Below, one piece after another: positions 1-8,106 of a DNA stretch of 64,000 nt. Each line of letters begins with the position of its first letter. The first letter of the stretch is position 1. Where the stretch lies: contig JAZQZS010000030.1 in NCBI GenBank assembly GCA_045634145.1, positions 1 through 64,000 of the forward strand. Direction: 5' to 3'. The notes below the pieces were generated by a model, which was not told the DNA's origin, did not search any database, and was given only the letters and a program-made list of their open reading frames with translations. This stretch comes from Tidjanibacter sp045634145 (GTDB taxonomy: Bacteria > Bacteroidota > Bacteroidia > Bacteroidales > Rikenellaceae). The translations under genes were made by a program, and so were the position numbers.

Positions 1-2
1 TG

Positions 3-812
3 TACGACTCCTTTGTGGAGGCAATGATGCACCTCGATGATAAGGATTTCCGAGAGTGCTTTATGAAAATTAGGGACTATGCGCTTGAAGGTGTATGTGC
101 AGAGAGTGCAAGTCAGAATATCAACATCATTATGGCGTTGGTGAAACCCAACCTCGATAGTGCAAGGCGGCGGTATATGGCGAGCGTTGAGAATGGTAAG
201 AAGGGTGCAGAGTTTGGCAAGTTAGGTGGTGCGCCGAAGGGTAATCAGAACGCCCGCAAAAAACAACCCCAGAAACAACCCCTTGATGTAGATGTTAATG
301 AAGATGTTGAAGAAGATGTAAATGAAAATGAAGAGGTAGATGTGAATGAGGATGCCCCCATTGGGGATATTGTCCCTTCTTCTTTTTCTGGTTTTTCTTT
401 TTCAACTAATCCACACAATCACCAAGAACCTCCGAGAGAGGCACCATCACACGCCAACACCCAGAGCATTGAGGCGGAGCAAACAAACAAGGGTGAAACC
501 CATATAAACTCCAAGGTAGATAGTCATTGTGTTACGCTCGGCGCGGGTACGGCAACAAGCAGTGGAAATGGTTTCCAATCACGACAGAGAGAGGAGGGTG
601 GAATTAGTATGAGTGAGTATGTAGAGAGTCTCATCAAAAGGGATATTGCGCGATTGGGGGAGGCGGTTCTCAATGGGGAGGAGTACGACAAGACCATCCT
701 CAACCAAGCGATTGACAACCTCATTGCGCTCTATGGTAAGCACGACCGTAGAACGGGATACGCTGCTATTCTTTCCGCAGTCGAACAATATGTTCAAAAC
801 AACACCCAATGA
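3..812 (+). CDS. DUF6291-like phage/plasmid replication-associated protein, 5' truncated
   Basis: The frame is open from base 3 with no stop, and residues before the first candidate start (GTG at 15) read YDSF, matching the N-terminal pattern of DUF6291 proteins of Bacteroidales mobile elements, so the true start is probably upstream of the window. The N-terminal ~80 residues (ending ENGKKGAEFGKLGG) look like the DUF6291 domain. A hydrophilic linker follows, with repeated Val-Asp-Val-Asn-Glu-Asp units encoded around 286-355, then a Ser/Thr-rich stretch and a helical C-terminal domain (from about residue 195, ISMSEYVESL). Such proteins are found near replication modules of phages and ICEs; the exact function is unknown. 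It converges on the restriction operon and shares an intergenic hairpin with it. Confidence 0.6.
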   Translation, partial: YDSFVEAMMHLDDKDFRECFMKIRDYALEGVCAESASQNINIIMALVKPNLDSARRRYMASVENGKKGAEFGKLGGAPKGNQNARKKQPQKQPLDVDVNEDVEEDVNENEEVDVNEDAPIGDIVPSSFSGFSFSTNPHNHQEPPREAPSHANTQSIEAEQTNKGETHINSKVDSHCVTLGAGTATSSGNGFQSRQREEGGISMSEYVESLIKRDIARLGEAVLNGEEYDKTILNQAIDNLIALYGKHDRRTGYAAILSAVEQYVQNNTQ

Positions 813-845
813 GTGTATTCAACCTTCGGGTGTATTCAAAAAAAT

Positions 846-871
846 GGCAGTCACCGCTGAAAGTGACTGCC
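846..871 (-). terminator. Terminator of the restriction-modification operon
   Basis: A perfect 9-bp stem (GGCAGTCAC / GTGACTGCC) with an 8-nt loop. Read on the minus strand it is followed by ATTTTTTTG, a good intrinsic terminator about 35 nt past the stop of the helicase gene. On the plus strand it is followed by a weak T-rich stretch, so it may also end transcription from the convergent gene. Confidence 0.75.
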
Positions 872-905
872 GTTTCTGTATTCGGATTATTCAAAGATTT
901 ATTTG

Positions 906-3419
906 CTATGCCTGGTTCACGAAGGTCTGCTGATAGTCGGCGGGAGAGAGTACGGTATCGTACAGACCGACCGACTCGCCAGCGTGTCGGTTGATACCCA
1001 CATAGTCCAACGAGGAGTCTTCGTAGCGTTTGAATTTATAGATAGCATCGTTCATCAATGCCGAGTTGAACACATCGAGTGACACCAGCAGTTCAAAGTC
1101 CTTCACCGACAGGCCAGTCACCTTTTTGAAGAGACCTGGTTCCAACTGCGTGATTACATCCTTCAAACTACGCTCTCGGTAGTCGGTCAGATACATAAAG
1201 ACGGGTACACGGGTTGCAAACTTGATGAGTTTTTCCTGAATTTGCTTTCGGAGACTCTTGTACTCCTTCTCCTCCTCGGTTAGTTCTTTCTTTTTCTGCT
1301 TGGTCATATCCTCGTCGGAGGTCTCCTTCTTCGCCTTCTTGACCTTCTCGGACTTGTTGATGATGGTCTCAATGTCCTGGTTGAGGTTTCGGAATCCCTC
1401 GATGCTCATCAGTGCCGCCATCGCCTCCTTGTTACCCATCAGACGACGGAGAGTCTCGTTGTCCACATTGACCAGCAGGGCACTCTCCCAGCGGCGTGCC
1501 AGCAATGTTGCCGATGTGCCGCTCATCGCTATATCAAGGATGCCAGCAGCGTCTATCTGCTTCATTGAACTACCGTCGTAAGCGAGCACGGGCAGGAAGT
1601 TTATGAACTCCTCAACCTTCTTTTCGGGGTTGCTCTCCTCGACATTCAGACGGCAACTGTAATCGGCAATCTGCCTCAACGCTCGGTTGGGAGCGAAGTC
1701 AAACACATAGCACTCCTCCTTCAAAATGTCCACCTTGTTTGGCGACAGACCATCGGCATTGCGAACGGTCCAAGGGGTCTGCACTCGGAACGCCGCTTGG
1801 AAGTATGTTTCGGGACTTGACGAGTTGCGGAGCATAAAGATGCCCGACCAGGGTTTTACCGATACGCCCGTTGTGAGTTTGCCACACGAGAGCGTGATGC
1901 TCTTTGTCTCCATCGGGTTGTCCATTGCCTTCAAGACGGGAGGTAGTGCCTCAACGCCGATTCCCGCCTTTGCTCCTGCCGCCAAGACCACCTTGTAGTC
2001 GTGGTAGAATTTGTTTTGACGCTCGGCGAGCAGATTGCGCATAGCGTAGCACGATGCCACCGAAGGCAAGAACCAAAATGTGTGTGTCAGCGATGCCAGT
2101 AACGGTGCGTGAGAGAAGGGCATAGGTGGTTTCTGCTTACCTAATTTGAGGTCGGAAACGATGTTTTCGGTATATGCGCCACGAATGAGGTCCAACCACT
2201 TTTGCACCTCATCCTCGTATACGAAGCGGGCATTGTCGCCTTCTCCCTCTGCCGAGAAGAAGATGTTGAGGTCGAATTCATCAAACTCACCCTGCGAAGC
2301 GACCATCTGTAACTCATCGGGGAGTTGATAGGTCATCATCACCATACGGGGCAGTGCGGCGTATGGGTTTTCGCCCTTGGTGTTGTCCCACTCTGCTTTT
2401 GCTCTCTGCTCGTCGGAGTAGGTCCAGTTGTATATCTGCTCCTCGATGAACTCACCCGAATTGATGGCACGGAAAGGAGTTCCAGAGAGGTAGAGGTAAG
2501 CACTCGTTGTGATGGGCATATCGCCCTCGTCGAAGTACTCCATACCCTCGCCAGTAGCGTAGGTCTGCTCACGCTTGTCCTCGTTCTCAAAGAGGTCTTT
2601 GGCATTGTCTCGCCACGCTCCATAGTGATACTCGTCGAGGATTACACAGTCCCAGTTGAGGGCGTGCACCCACTCGTGATGCGCCTTGATACCTCCCGCC
2701 TTGCTCTTGCCGAGGTAGTCCTGGAACGAACCGAAGCAGACGATGGGTCGCTTGTGGTCGGCGGTCTCGTAGGTAAGCTCTGTTGTGCGGGAGATGAACT
2801 GCCAACCATCAAAGTCGATGTGTGTGCGGAGGTCATCCTCCCAGGCACTCTGTACGGCGGGTTTGAAGGTCAGTACAAGGATACGCTTCCAACCCATCTC
2901 TTTTGCCAACTGATAGGCGGCGAAGGTCTTGCCGAAACGCATCTTGCAGTTCCAGAGGAAGTGGGGTGTGCGACCCTTGTTCTCGGCACGATATGCCTTG
3001 AAGTAACTGCTTGTTTTGCCGACGGCATCTGCTTGCTCGGGGCGCATACCGAAGGTTTCGGAGCGGTTGAACTCTATCTCGGAGGGGCAACGAACCGCTC
3101 GTATTGCCGCCTTCACCTCTTTCACCCCACAACGGAACCACTCGCCCTCGGGATTGGCAATGCCCATCTGACGCAATACACGATGCACCTCGTGGTCGGT
3201 GAACGATGTGCCGTCACCACGCATTGCGGGTTCCTCCAACACAATGCGATAGGGCAACGTCCCTGGTCGCAAGGTCGGATATTGCTGCGCTACTCGTTTC
3301 TGCACATCAACGGCAGTGTATCCTACTTTGAGCAACCCACGATACTGCGGAGCGGTATCCTCGTAGGCATATATCATTGGGTTCGCCTCTGGTCGGCGAG
3401 GGAAAAATTGCTGTGCCAT
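906..3419 (-). CDS. GIY-YIG/T5orf172-like nuclease fused to DEAD-box-type restriction helicase
   Basis: 837 residues. Residues about 16-85 resemble the T5orf172/GIY-YIG nuclease fold: IYAYED, then KVGYT, an Arg (KRV) and a later HEVHRVL. The rest is a superfamily 2 helicase/translocase: motif I MRFGKT (160-165), DEYH box (262-265), SGTP motif III (312-315), and a second RecA-like domain with TTGVSVKPW and a motif VI-like FQAAFRVQTPW. A Lys/Glu-rich probable coiled coil lies near residues 680-730. This is the probable restriction (R) subunit. It starts 10 bp after the methyltransferase stop, so the three genes form one operon. Residues 1-13 could be non-native if Met14 is used. Confidence 0.8.
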   Translation of the reverse strand: MAQQFFPRRPEANPMIYAYEDTAPQYRGLLKVGYTAVDVQKRVAQQYPTLRPGTLPYRIVLEEPAMRGDGTSFTDHEVHRVLRQMGIANPEGEWFRCGVKEVKAAIRAVRCPSEIEFNRSETFGMRPEQADAVGKTSSYFKAYRAENKGRTPHFLWNCKMRFGKTFAAYQLAKEMGWKRILVLTFKPAVQSAWEDDLRTHIDFDGWQFISRTTELTYETADHKRPIVCFGSFQDYLGKSKAGGIKAHHEWVHALNWDCVILDEYHYGAWRDNAKDLFENEDKREQTYATGEGMEYFDEGDMPITTSAYLYLSGTPFRAINSGEFIEEQIYNWTYSDEQRAKAEWDNTKGENPYAALPRMVMMTYQLPDELQMVASQGEFDEFDLNIFFSAEGEGDNARFVYEDEVQKWLDLIRGAYTENIVSDLKLGKQKPPMPFSHAPLLASLTHTFWFLPSVASCYAMRNLLAERQNKFYHDYKVVLAAGAKAGIGVEALPPVLKAMDNPMETKSITLSCGKLTTGVSVKPWSGIFMLRNSSSPETYFQAAFRVQTPWTVRNADGLSPNKVDILKEECYVFDFAPNRALRQIADYSCRLNVEESNPEKKVEEFINFLPVLAYDGSSMKQIDAAGILDIAMSGTSATLLARRWESALLVNVDNETLRRLMGNKEAMAALMSIEGFRNLNQDIETIINKSEKVKKAKKETSDEDMTKQKKKELTEEEKEYKSLRKQIQEKLIKFATRVPVFMYLTDYRERSLKDVITQLEPGLFKKVTGLSVKDFELLVSLDVFNSALMNDAIYKFKRYEDSSLDYVGINRHAGESVGLYDTVLSPADYQQTFVNQA

Positions 3420-3429
3420 AACTCAAATT

Positions 3430-4938
3430 TTATTCCATTGGTCGTATCATCGATTCAATGAAATTTATTTCCTCATCGGTTAGTCCGTATTTTGCATATA
3501 ACATATCATCGGTCCATTGTTTTTGAAAATCTTGTATTGGGATAAATAAGAACTTATCCTTTGATAGATTTATCGATGATATACATTGTAGCAATAGGAA
3601 TCTGGCAAATTTTGTCTTCAAGTATTTGATAGCATTATTAGTCTGCTCCTTGTCTTTGTAGTTTCCTATTAGGAAGTATGAAAATGTACACACTTCGTTT
3701 GGTTGTAAAAGTTGTAATTTGGATATAACCTTGAACATTCCATCTTTGTTAGGTTCTCCTGCGTGTTCGCTTGTAACTTTACTAATCATCACTTGATAGT
3801 AATTAAGATACTCTGTGCCACATTTTATTTCTGATTTATCGATGTATCCAATACCCTTACTTGAATATAGTCGAACTTGATTGTCATTATCGGGTTCCTC
3901 GTTTCCTCTTTCCGCAGAACCAAGACCAAATGGGTTTAGGGAACTAACAATATTGGATAGAGGCGGTTCGTTCATTTTTTGTACTTTTTCGATAATATCA
4001 ATAGCTTTATTATATCGTACAAATACAGAGTGTTCATTTAGAAAGCGAATATGCTTTGTTTCCTGTCCGTTTGTAATATTTGTAACAGAGCAAGGGCCTG
4101 AATATTCTTTATCGTATAGAAAATAACAAACTCCTCCTCCGATACTATTATTGGGGAAACATTCTTTTGCATTTGGATAATCTACGAGTATTTTTATTGA
4201 CTTGTTTCCTAACATCTTTTTTCGAAAATCATCTAATCCCATTCCTCCTGCATACCAACGAGCGGGAATAATCATTGTTAAATAACGAGGTTTGAGTTCC
4301 ATTGCGGTTTCAACGAATCGATTATACAGTGGTGTTGCTTGCGCAGAAGATGAACCCGTCGTAAGTTGATATGGCGGATTACCTATGATTACATCGAATT
4401 TCATATTTGGGAAAAGTTTCTTGGGATTATCGGTGTGAATGAATTTGTATGCGTGGGACTCCAACGCATCGCCTCGGTCGTAGACCTCTTTGCTTGCGCC
4501 GCAGTAGAAGCAGCGACCATTTATCCAGGTGTGGGCGGTGGGTTCGTAGCGGATGTTGCCCTGCTCGTCATCGAAGGCGGTGCAAACCGAGTAGCGACCA
4601 TTGGCAAACTTGGAGCAATAGACCGAGCGTCGGGACATCAGGGCGGTAAGCTCGGTGATGGCCAGACCATAAAGTTGTTTGCCGAAGATGTGGTCGGCAC
4701 GCTCCTGAACATCGGGGATTTGCTCCGCCAGACCCTCCATCAGTCGCTTGGCAATCTCACGCAGGAACACTCCCGTCTTGCTTACGGGGTCAAGAAATTT
4801 TGCGTCGGGGTTGCTCCACAACTCTGCGGGGAGCATATCGAGCATTTTGTTTACGACCGCAGGGGGTGTAAAAACCTCGTCGTTACTCAAATTGGCAAGG
4901 CAGGTCAGCACATCGGGGTTATAGTTCTGGGTTCTCAT
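3430..4938 (-). CDS. Eco57I-type N6-adenine DNA methyltransferase subunit
   Basis: About 502 residues from ATG 4938; the frame also extends to TTG/GTG codons at 4947/4944, but ATG is the likelier start. The N-terminal EVFTPPAVVNKML is typical of gamma-class adenine methyltransferases. Motif I is FLDPVSKTGVFL, with Lys where the first Gly is expected; as I recall this variant is usual in this family. Catalytic motif IV is NPPY (about residues 187-190 from the ATG). Between them lies a Cys-rich insert including CFYC that may bind zinc. The C-terminal ~250 residues, more AT-rich in DNA composition, are the likely target-recognition region. The first 20 bp overlap the upstream gene, suggesting coupled translation. 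It likely modifies host DNA together with its two operon partners. Confidence 0.82.
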   Translation of the reverse strand: MRTQNYNPDVLTCLANLSNDEVFTPPAVVNKMLDMLPAELWSNPDAKFLDPVSKTGVFLREIAKRLMEGLAEQIPDVQERADHIFGKQLYGLAITELTALMSRRSVYCSKFANGRYSVCTAFDDEQGNIRYEPTAHTWINGRCFYCGASKEVYDRGDALESHAYKFIHTDNPKKLFPNMKFDVIIGNPPYQLTTGSSSAQATPLYNRFVETAMELKPRYLTMIIPARWYAGGMGLDDFRKKMLGNKSIKILVDYPNAKECFPNNSIGGGVCYFLYDKEYSGPCSVTNITNGQETKHIRFLNEHSVFVRYNKAIDIIEKVQKMNEPPLSNIVSSLNPFGLGSAERGNEEPDNDNQVRLYSSKGIGYIDKSEIKCGTEYLNYYQVMISKVTSEHAGEPNKDGMFKVISKLQLLQPNEVCTFSYFLIGNYKDKEQTNNAIKYLKTKFARFLLLQCISSINLSKDKFLFIPIQDFQKQWTDDMLYAKYGLTDEEINFIESMIRPME

Positions 4939-5599
4939 CGGCACCAAGTTTTAGGAAGTGAGTTCTGGGGTAGTCCGCTACGGGAGTGGGGATAAATGCC
5001 TGGTCTCCCAGGTCGGAAAAGAGGTTGGGACCATCGAGGGGTTGACTCACCAGAAGGTTCGCCATCGTATAGTCACGGCGTTTGAACATACCGCCACCCG
5101 TATCGCTCCACTCGGCAAAGACTATTGGTTTTTTGCTGTCATCGGGAAGCTCCAAGGTGAGCGCATCGCCCCAAAGGATGTTGAGCGAGAGGATATGGCG
5201 CACCGCACGGAGGCACTCCTCCTTCTGGGTCTTGGGAAAGAGTGTGGTGTATTCGGCGGTGAAAATTTCGTTGAGGTTTTGGCGGCACAGTGCCACATTG
5301 TCGGCCAGAATATCAATGCCGTAGAGACTGCTCACGGCGAGCGAAGCATAACGCTCCCACTCGTTCTGGACCTTACGGTAACGGGCGGTAACAATGGCAA
5401 GTTTGCGGCGCAAAATTTCGACCAGGAAGGCACCTTGACCACACGCTGGTTCCAAGAAGCGGGACTCAATGCGCTCGGTCTCCTGCTTCACCAGGTCGCA
5501 CATCGCCTTCACCTCCCTCTCGGCGGTAAAGACCTCGCCGTGGTCGGCAACACGCTTGCGTGAGACTATCTGTGATGATTCGGGTTTGGTAGTAGGCAT
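4919..5599 (-). CDS. Restriction-modification methyltransferase-type subunit M
   Basis: 226 residues. The sequence VADHGEVFTAEREVKAMCDLV followed by FLEPACGQGAFL (motif I, the AdoMet-binding loop) and a GIDILADNV motif II-like segment shows a class I AdoMet methyltransferase fold. No NPPY/DPPY catalytic motif is present, so alone it should not methylate adenine; the following gene supplies NPPY. Families of this kind are commonly annotated 'restriction endonuclease subunit M'. It is the first gene of the operon, begins at ATG 5599, and overlaps the next gene by 20 bp. No recognition sequence can be inferred. Confidence 0.75.
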   Translation of the reverse strand: MPTTKPESSQIVSRKRVADHGEVFTAEREVKAMCDLVKQETERIESRFLEPACGQGAFLVEILRRKLAIVTARYRKVQNEWERYASLAVSSLYGIDILADNVALCRQNLNEIFTAEYTTLFPKTQKEECLRAVRHILSLNILWGDALTLELPDDSKKPIVFAEWSDTGGGMFKRRDYTMANLLVSQPLDGPNLFSDLGDQAFIPTPVADYPRTHFLKLGADENPEL

Positions 5600-5948
5600 A
5601 GACTTCGTGGGTTATCCTCTTTAACAGATGTTCGGATAAATCGCCTATACCTATCAAATACAAAGAATGGGTGTTGCCGCCGACTTATCTACTCTGTCGA
5701 GGAATCCCCATTCCTATGCACGTAAACAAGTACGAACGGTCCACACCCATAGGATGTGAACCTTCAAAACCTGTTCCTGTGCAATGTTTACTTGGGGATT
5801 TTCGACAGACGGAACAAGAGTCAAAGACTCAAATAATTAAAAGTATGTATGTTAAAATTTTATATCTGTTTCTTATAGTGTGTTTTATGTGTTTGTTCCT
5901 CCAAAGATACAAATAATATCGTTGGAGTGGTGTTCTGTGTCCAAAAAA
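5600..5948. other. Intergenic leader upstream of the restriction operon
   Basis: No convincing coding sequence. On the minus strand a perfect -7 box TATCTTTG lies at 5902-5909, but no TTTG is found at the usual -33 spacing. If it is the promoter, the restriction operon has a leader of about 300 nt. The segments TCCTATG (5712-5718) and CATAGGA (5749-5755) could pair in that leader. The XRE gene ends at 5949 with no strong terminator, so read-through from it into the restriction operon is another possibility. Confidence 0.4.
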
Positions 5949-6257
5949 TTATTCGGCGGAGTTCTCCGACACTGCTTCAACATCGGCGATGAACTGCTTG
6001 ACCGCATCGAGCGAATCAACCTTCACGATGCGACCCTCGTACTCCAAATAACCGTAGACCTGTTTGTCGGTCGTTGTGGGTCGGAAAAGTTCTGCAACCT
6101 CAACACCGAGGATTTTTGCCACCTCGGTCAGGCGGGACAATGTGGGGTTGCCGTTCAAACTATTGGATAGGTTCACCCTACTGATACCAATTTGCTTGGC
6201 AATATCTGCCATCGTCATTCCCTTGGAGTGGGCAATTTCTACTACTCGTAATTCCAT
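5949..6257 (-). CDS. XRE-family helix-turn-helix regulator
   Basis: 102 residues. Residues about 10-58 are a Cro/C1-type HTH (MADIAKQIGISRVNLSNSLN, then LTEVAKILGV, ending AELF). The C-terminal half (YGYLEYEGRIVKVDSLDAV) is a short probable beta-rich extension. It is divergent from the DUF2693/recombinase genes across 139 bp containing good promoters for both directions and several GGTAAT boxes, so it probably represses itself and its neighbour. It lies directly upstream of and co-oriented with the restriction operon, so a controller role for that operon is possible but unproven. Confidence 0.82.
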   Translation of the reverse strand: MELRVVEIAHSKGMTMADIAKQIGISRVNLSNSLNGNPTLSRLTEVAKILGVEVAELFRPTTTDKQVYGYLEYEGRIVKVDSLDAVKQFIADVEAVSENSAE

Positions 6258-6276
6258 AGTGGTAATATATTTTCAC

Positions 6277-6308
6277 CAAAGGTAATAAAATTGAAAATTT
6301 AATCCAAA
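6277..6308 (-). promoter_or_regulatory. Promoter of the XRE regulator
   Basis: On the minus strand: TTTG (6305-6308), 20-nt spacer, TACCTTTG (6277-6284), a perfect match to the Bacteroidetes -33/-7 consensus. The predicted transcript starts about 14 nt before the ATG at 6257. The -7 element overlaps a GGTAAT box (6281-6286). Confidence 0.75.
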
Positions 6309-6333
6309 TTTTAGTAAATTACCATTACAATAA

Positions 6334-6365
6334 TTTGCATAATTGAAAATATATTACTAATTTTA
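6334..6365 (+). promoter_or_regulatory. Promoter of the DUF2693-recombinase operon
   Basis: TTTG (6334-6337), 20-nt spacer, TAATTTTA (6358-6365; one mismatch to TAnnTTTG). The predicted start is about 25 nt upstream of the ATG at 6397. It lies beside the ATTACC box at 6318-6323. Confidence 0.6.
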
Positions 6366-6396
6366 CATCAGAAATAAACAATAAAGCATTACAGAT

Positions 6397-6726
6397 ATGA
6401 CACAGATGGTAATTGTAGACGGAATGACTGCCCACAGGGCAAATGTAATCGCAAACCGCACTGGTTCGGCGGCGATGGGCGTGGCAAAGGCACAGATGAT
6501 AGACCTCTTGAAGGCAAAGTTGCAGAGCGGTGTGGCGCACTTCCTCTATACGAAGAAGGATGGCACTCTGCGTGAGGCGTGGGGTACTTGTTCGGGCAAT
6601 CTGATGCGTGCGACCCAGAACGGTTGTGGTCTTTCGGGCGACCAAGTGAACACGGTCAAATACTACGATGTGATGGTCGGCGGTTACCGCTCATTGAGGT
6701 ACGAAAATTTGGTTCAGGTCTTTTAG
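6397..6726 (+). CDS. DUF2693 family (SH3-like fold) protein
   Basis: 109 residues. The C-terminal half, with KKDGTLREAWGT and a closing YYDVMVGGYRSLRYENLV, matches the pattern of DUF2693 proteins, small SH3-barrel proteins common on Bacteroidales mobile elements. Function unknown. It is transcribed divergently from the XRE repressor, and its stop lies 11 bp before the recombinase start, so the two are probably co-transcribed. Confidence 0.65.
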   Translation: MTQMVIVDGMTAHRANVIANRTGSAAMGVAKAQMIDLLKAKLQSGVAHFLYTKKDGTLREAWGTCSGNLMRATQNGCGLSGDQVNTVKYYDVMVGGYRSLRYENLVQVF

Positions 6727-6737
6727 TTGAGGTGGGT

Positions 6738-7367
6738 ATGAAAGCAGTTATTTACGCAAGGGTTTCAAGCACTGGCGAGAGGCAATCGACCTCTCGTCAG
6801 GTTGCCGACCTGACCGACTACGCTAATTGTAACGGTTTGGAGGTCGTTGAGGTATATGAGGAGCACATCAGCGGTGCAAAACGCAACGAGGAGCGTGCCG
6901 TTTTGACCGAGTGCATCAATTATGCGGTCGGCAACAAAGTCGATGTGGTGCTCTTCTCGGAATTGAGTCGTTGCGGTCGTGCCGTATGGGAGGTGCTGGA
7001 CACTATCCGCACCCTCAAAGACAACGGCATCAACGCCTATTTCCAAAAGGAGGGTCTATCGTTGTTCTCCGCAGACGGTAAGGAGAACCCCTATCTGGCG
7101 GTGATGGTCAGTGTGCTCGGTGTATGTGCCCAGATGGAGCGTGAGAACATTGCCCACCGCCTCAACAGTGGCAGAAAATTGGCGATTGAGAAGGGCGTGA
7201 AGATGGGTCGCAAGATTGGGTCGGTCAAGACCAAGGAGCAGAAGCAGGAGGAATACAGTAAGGTTATCCGTGCGCTCCGAGCGGGCAAGTCGGTTCGTGA
7301 TACCGCTAAAATTTGCGAGGTCAGCGTAAGCACCGTGCAGCGAGTTAAGAAGGAGTTTGGATTATAG
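6738..7367 (+). CDS. Small serine recombinase (resolvase/invertase family)
   Basis: 209 residues from ATG 6738. The N-terminal resolvase domain begins MKAVIYARVSS, with Ser10 as the likely nucleophile; conserved FSELSRCGR and the E-helix region QMERENIAHRLNSGR are present. The C-terminus is a Hin-type HTH (KSVRDTAKICEVSVSTVQRVKK). The length is that of DNA invertases and resolvases rather than integrases, so it probably acts on a nearby site pair, either as an invertase or as a resolvase. A perfect 10-bp inverted repeat lies 195 bp downstream (7562-7584) and is a candidate terminator or site. No second site was seen in the window. Confidence 0.82.
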   Translation: MKAVIYARVSSTGERQSTSRQVADLTDYANCNGLEVVEVYEEHISGAKRNEERAVLTECINYAVGNKVDVVLFSELSRCGRAVWEVLDTIRTLKDNGINAYFQKEGLSLFSADGKENPYLAVMVSVLGVCAQMERENIAHRLNSGRKLAIEKGVKMGRKIGSVKTKEQKQEEYSKVIRALRAGKSVRDTAKICEVSVSTVQRVKKEFGL

Positions 7368-7941
7368 GAAAGTCGATTTTTTCTGGCGAGAAAATTTCTA
7401 GAAAAATTTTCGGAACCAACAGCATTTTCATATAAGGCATAGTGGTTTGACTTCAAACGAAAGTCGGATAACACTTTTCGAAAAACACTTTATGCCACCC
7501 CCTCCTCACACCCACCTCCGCAAAAAATAACAAAATTTTCAGAGCATTACACTCATAAATAAATGTTAGTCAAAGACTAACATTATATGGAGAAATTAGC
7601 ATTGGGACTTATAATTACGATAGGTTTATGATGGCGTTGGATGTAGTATTTTTTGGAATTCTCGTTTTTTGTTTGTATATTTGACAAAATCGAGGTTGAA
7701 TAGTTATTCGTAATCCGTTGTGTCCTTACCGCTTGTCGGAAAAATAAGTCCTTTGGGACATTCAAAAAAACAAATTTCAAAAAGACATATCCAAGGTAGT
7801 GCGCCAGAAGCACAAAGGTTTCAGTGTGCCTTGCCGAACAGAAGACCTGCTCAACCCACATCGTCGGACAGCAGGAGGCGAAGCACTGTATAACTCCACT
7901 ATGTCTATCGGCATTGTTGGGGATTAAAATACTCTTAAAAG
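7368..7941. other. Long AT-rich intergenic region between the two recombinase genes
   Basis: Contains an imperfect AT-rich palindrome (7387-7412) just after the small recombinase, and the perfect inverted repeat AATGTTAGTC-AAA-GACTAACATT (7562-7584). A 55-60 codon stop-free frame ends at 7926 without an ATG, so I do not call it a gene. No promoter matching both consensus boxes was found for the downstream genes. Confidence 0.5.
7562..7584. repeat. Perfect 10-bp inverted repeat, 3-nt loop
   Basis: AATGTTAGTC, AAA, GACTAACATT. No T-run follows on the plus strand, so it is not a standard intrinsic terminator. Its symmetry and length suit an operator or a recombinase binding site. Confidence 0.6.
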
Positions 7942-8106
7942 ATGTTGAGTATTGAATTGTGTAATAACATTTTAACTAAAAACAACTACAAATTAACAAC
8001 GAATGAAATTAAGCAGGTAAGAGAAATCCTGTACCTGTTCGCCGAAATTCAAATAAACGCCGAAAAACAACTTATAGAAGATGAAAAATGTGATATTATA
8101 TTGTAG
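7942..8106 (+). CDS. Small conserved-type protein preceding the integrase (54 aa)
   Basis: ATG at 7942, stop TAG at 8104-8106, 54 residues starting MLSIELCNNILTKNNYK. It overlaps the start of the integrase gene by 26 bp in another frame, suggesting translational coupling. The predicted protein is mostly helical, with an amphipathic NEIKQVREILYLFAEIQI segment. Short genes of this form just upstream of large serine recombinases are, as I recall, common in Bacteroidales elements. Function unknown; a directionality factor or accessory role is a guess. Confidence 0.6.
   Translation: MLSIELCNNILTKNNYKLTTNEIKQVREILYLFAEIQINAEKQLIEDEKCDIIL

Noticed and set aside
2325..3461. 378-codon plus-strand frame opposite the restriction helicase
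   Set aside because: Overlaps the helicase motifs on the other strand and has no recognisable domain.
5671..5916. 81-codon plus-strand frame in the leader region
   Set aside because: Low coding character, hydrophobic tail from AT-rich DNA, and it lies antisense in a likely 5' leader.
7750..7926. 55-60 codon stop-free frame ending SIGIVGD, between the recombinases
   Set aside because: No ATG and no detectable start signal. It could be a gene remnant, but nothing supports translation.
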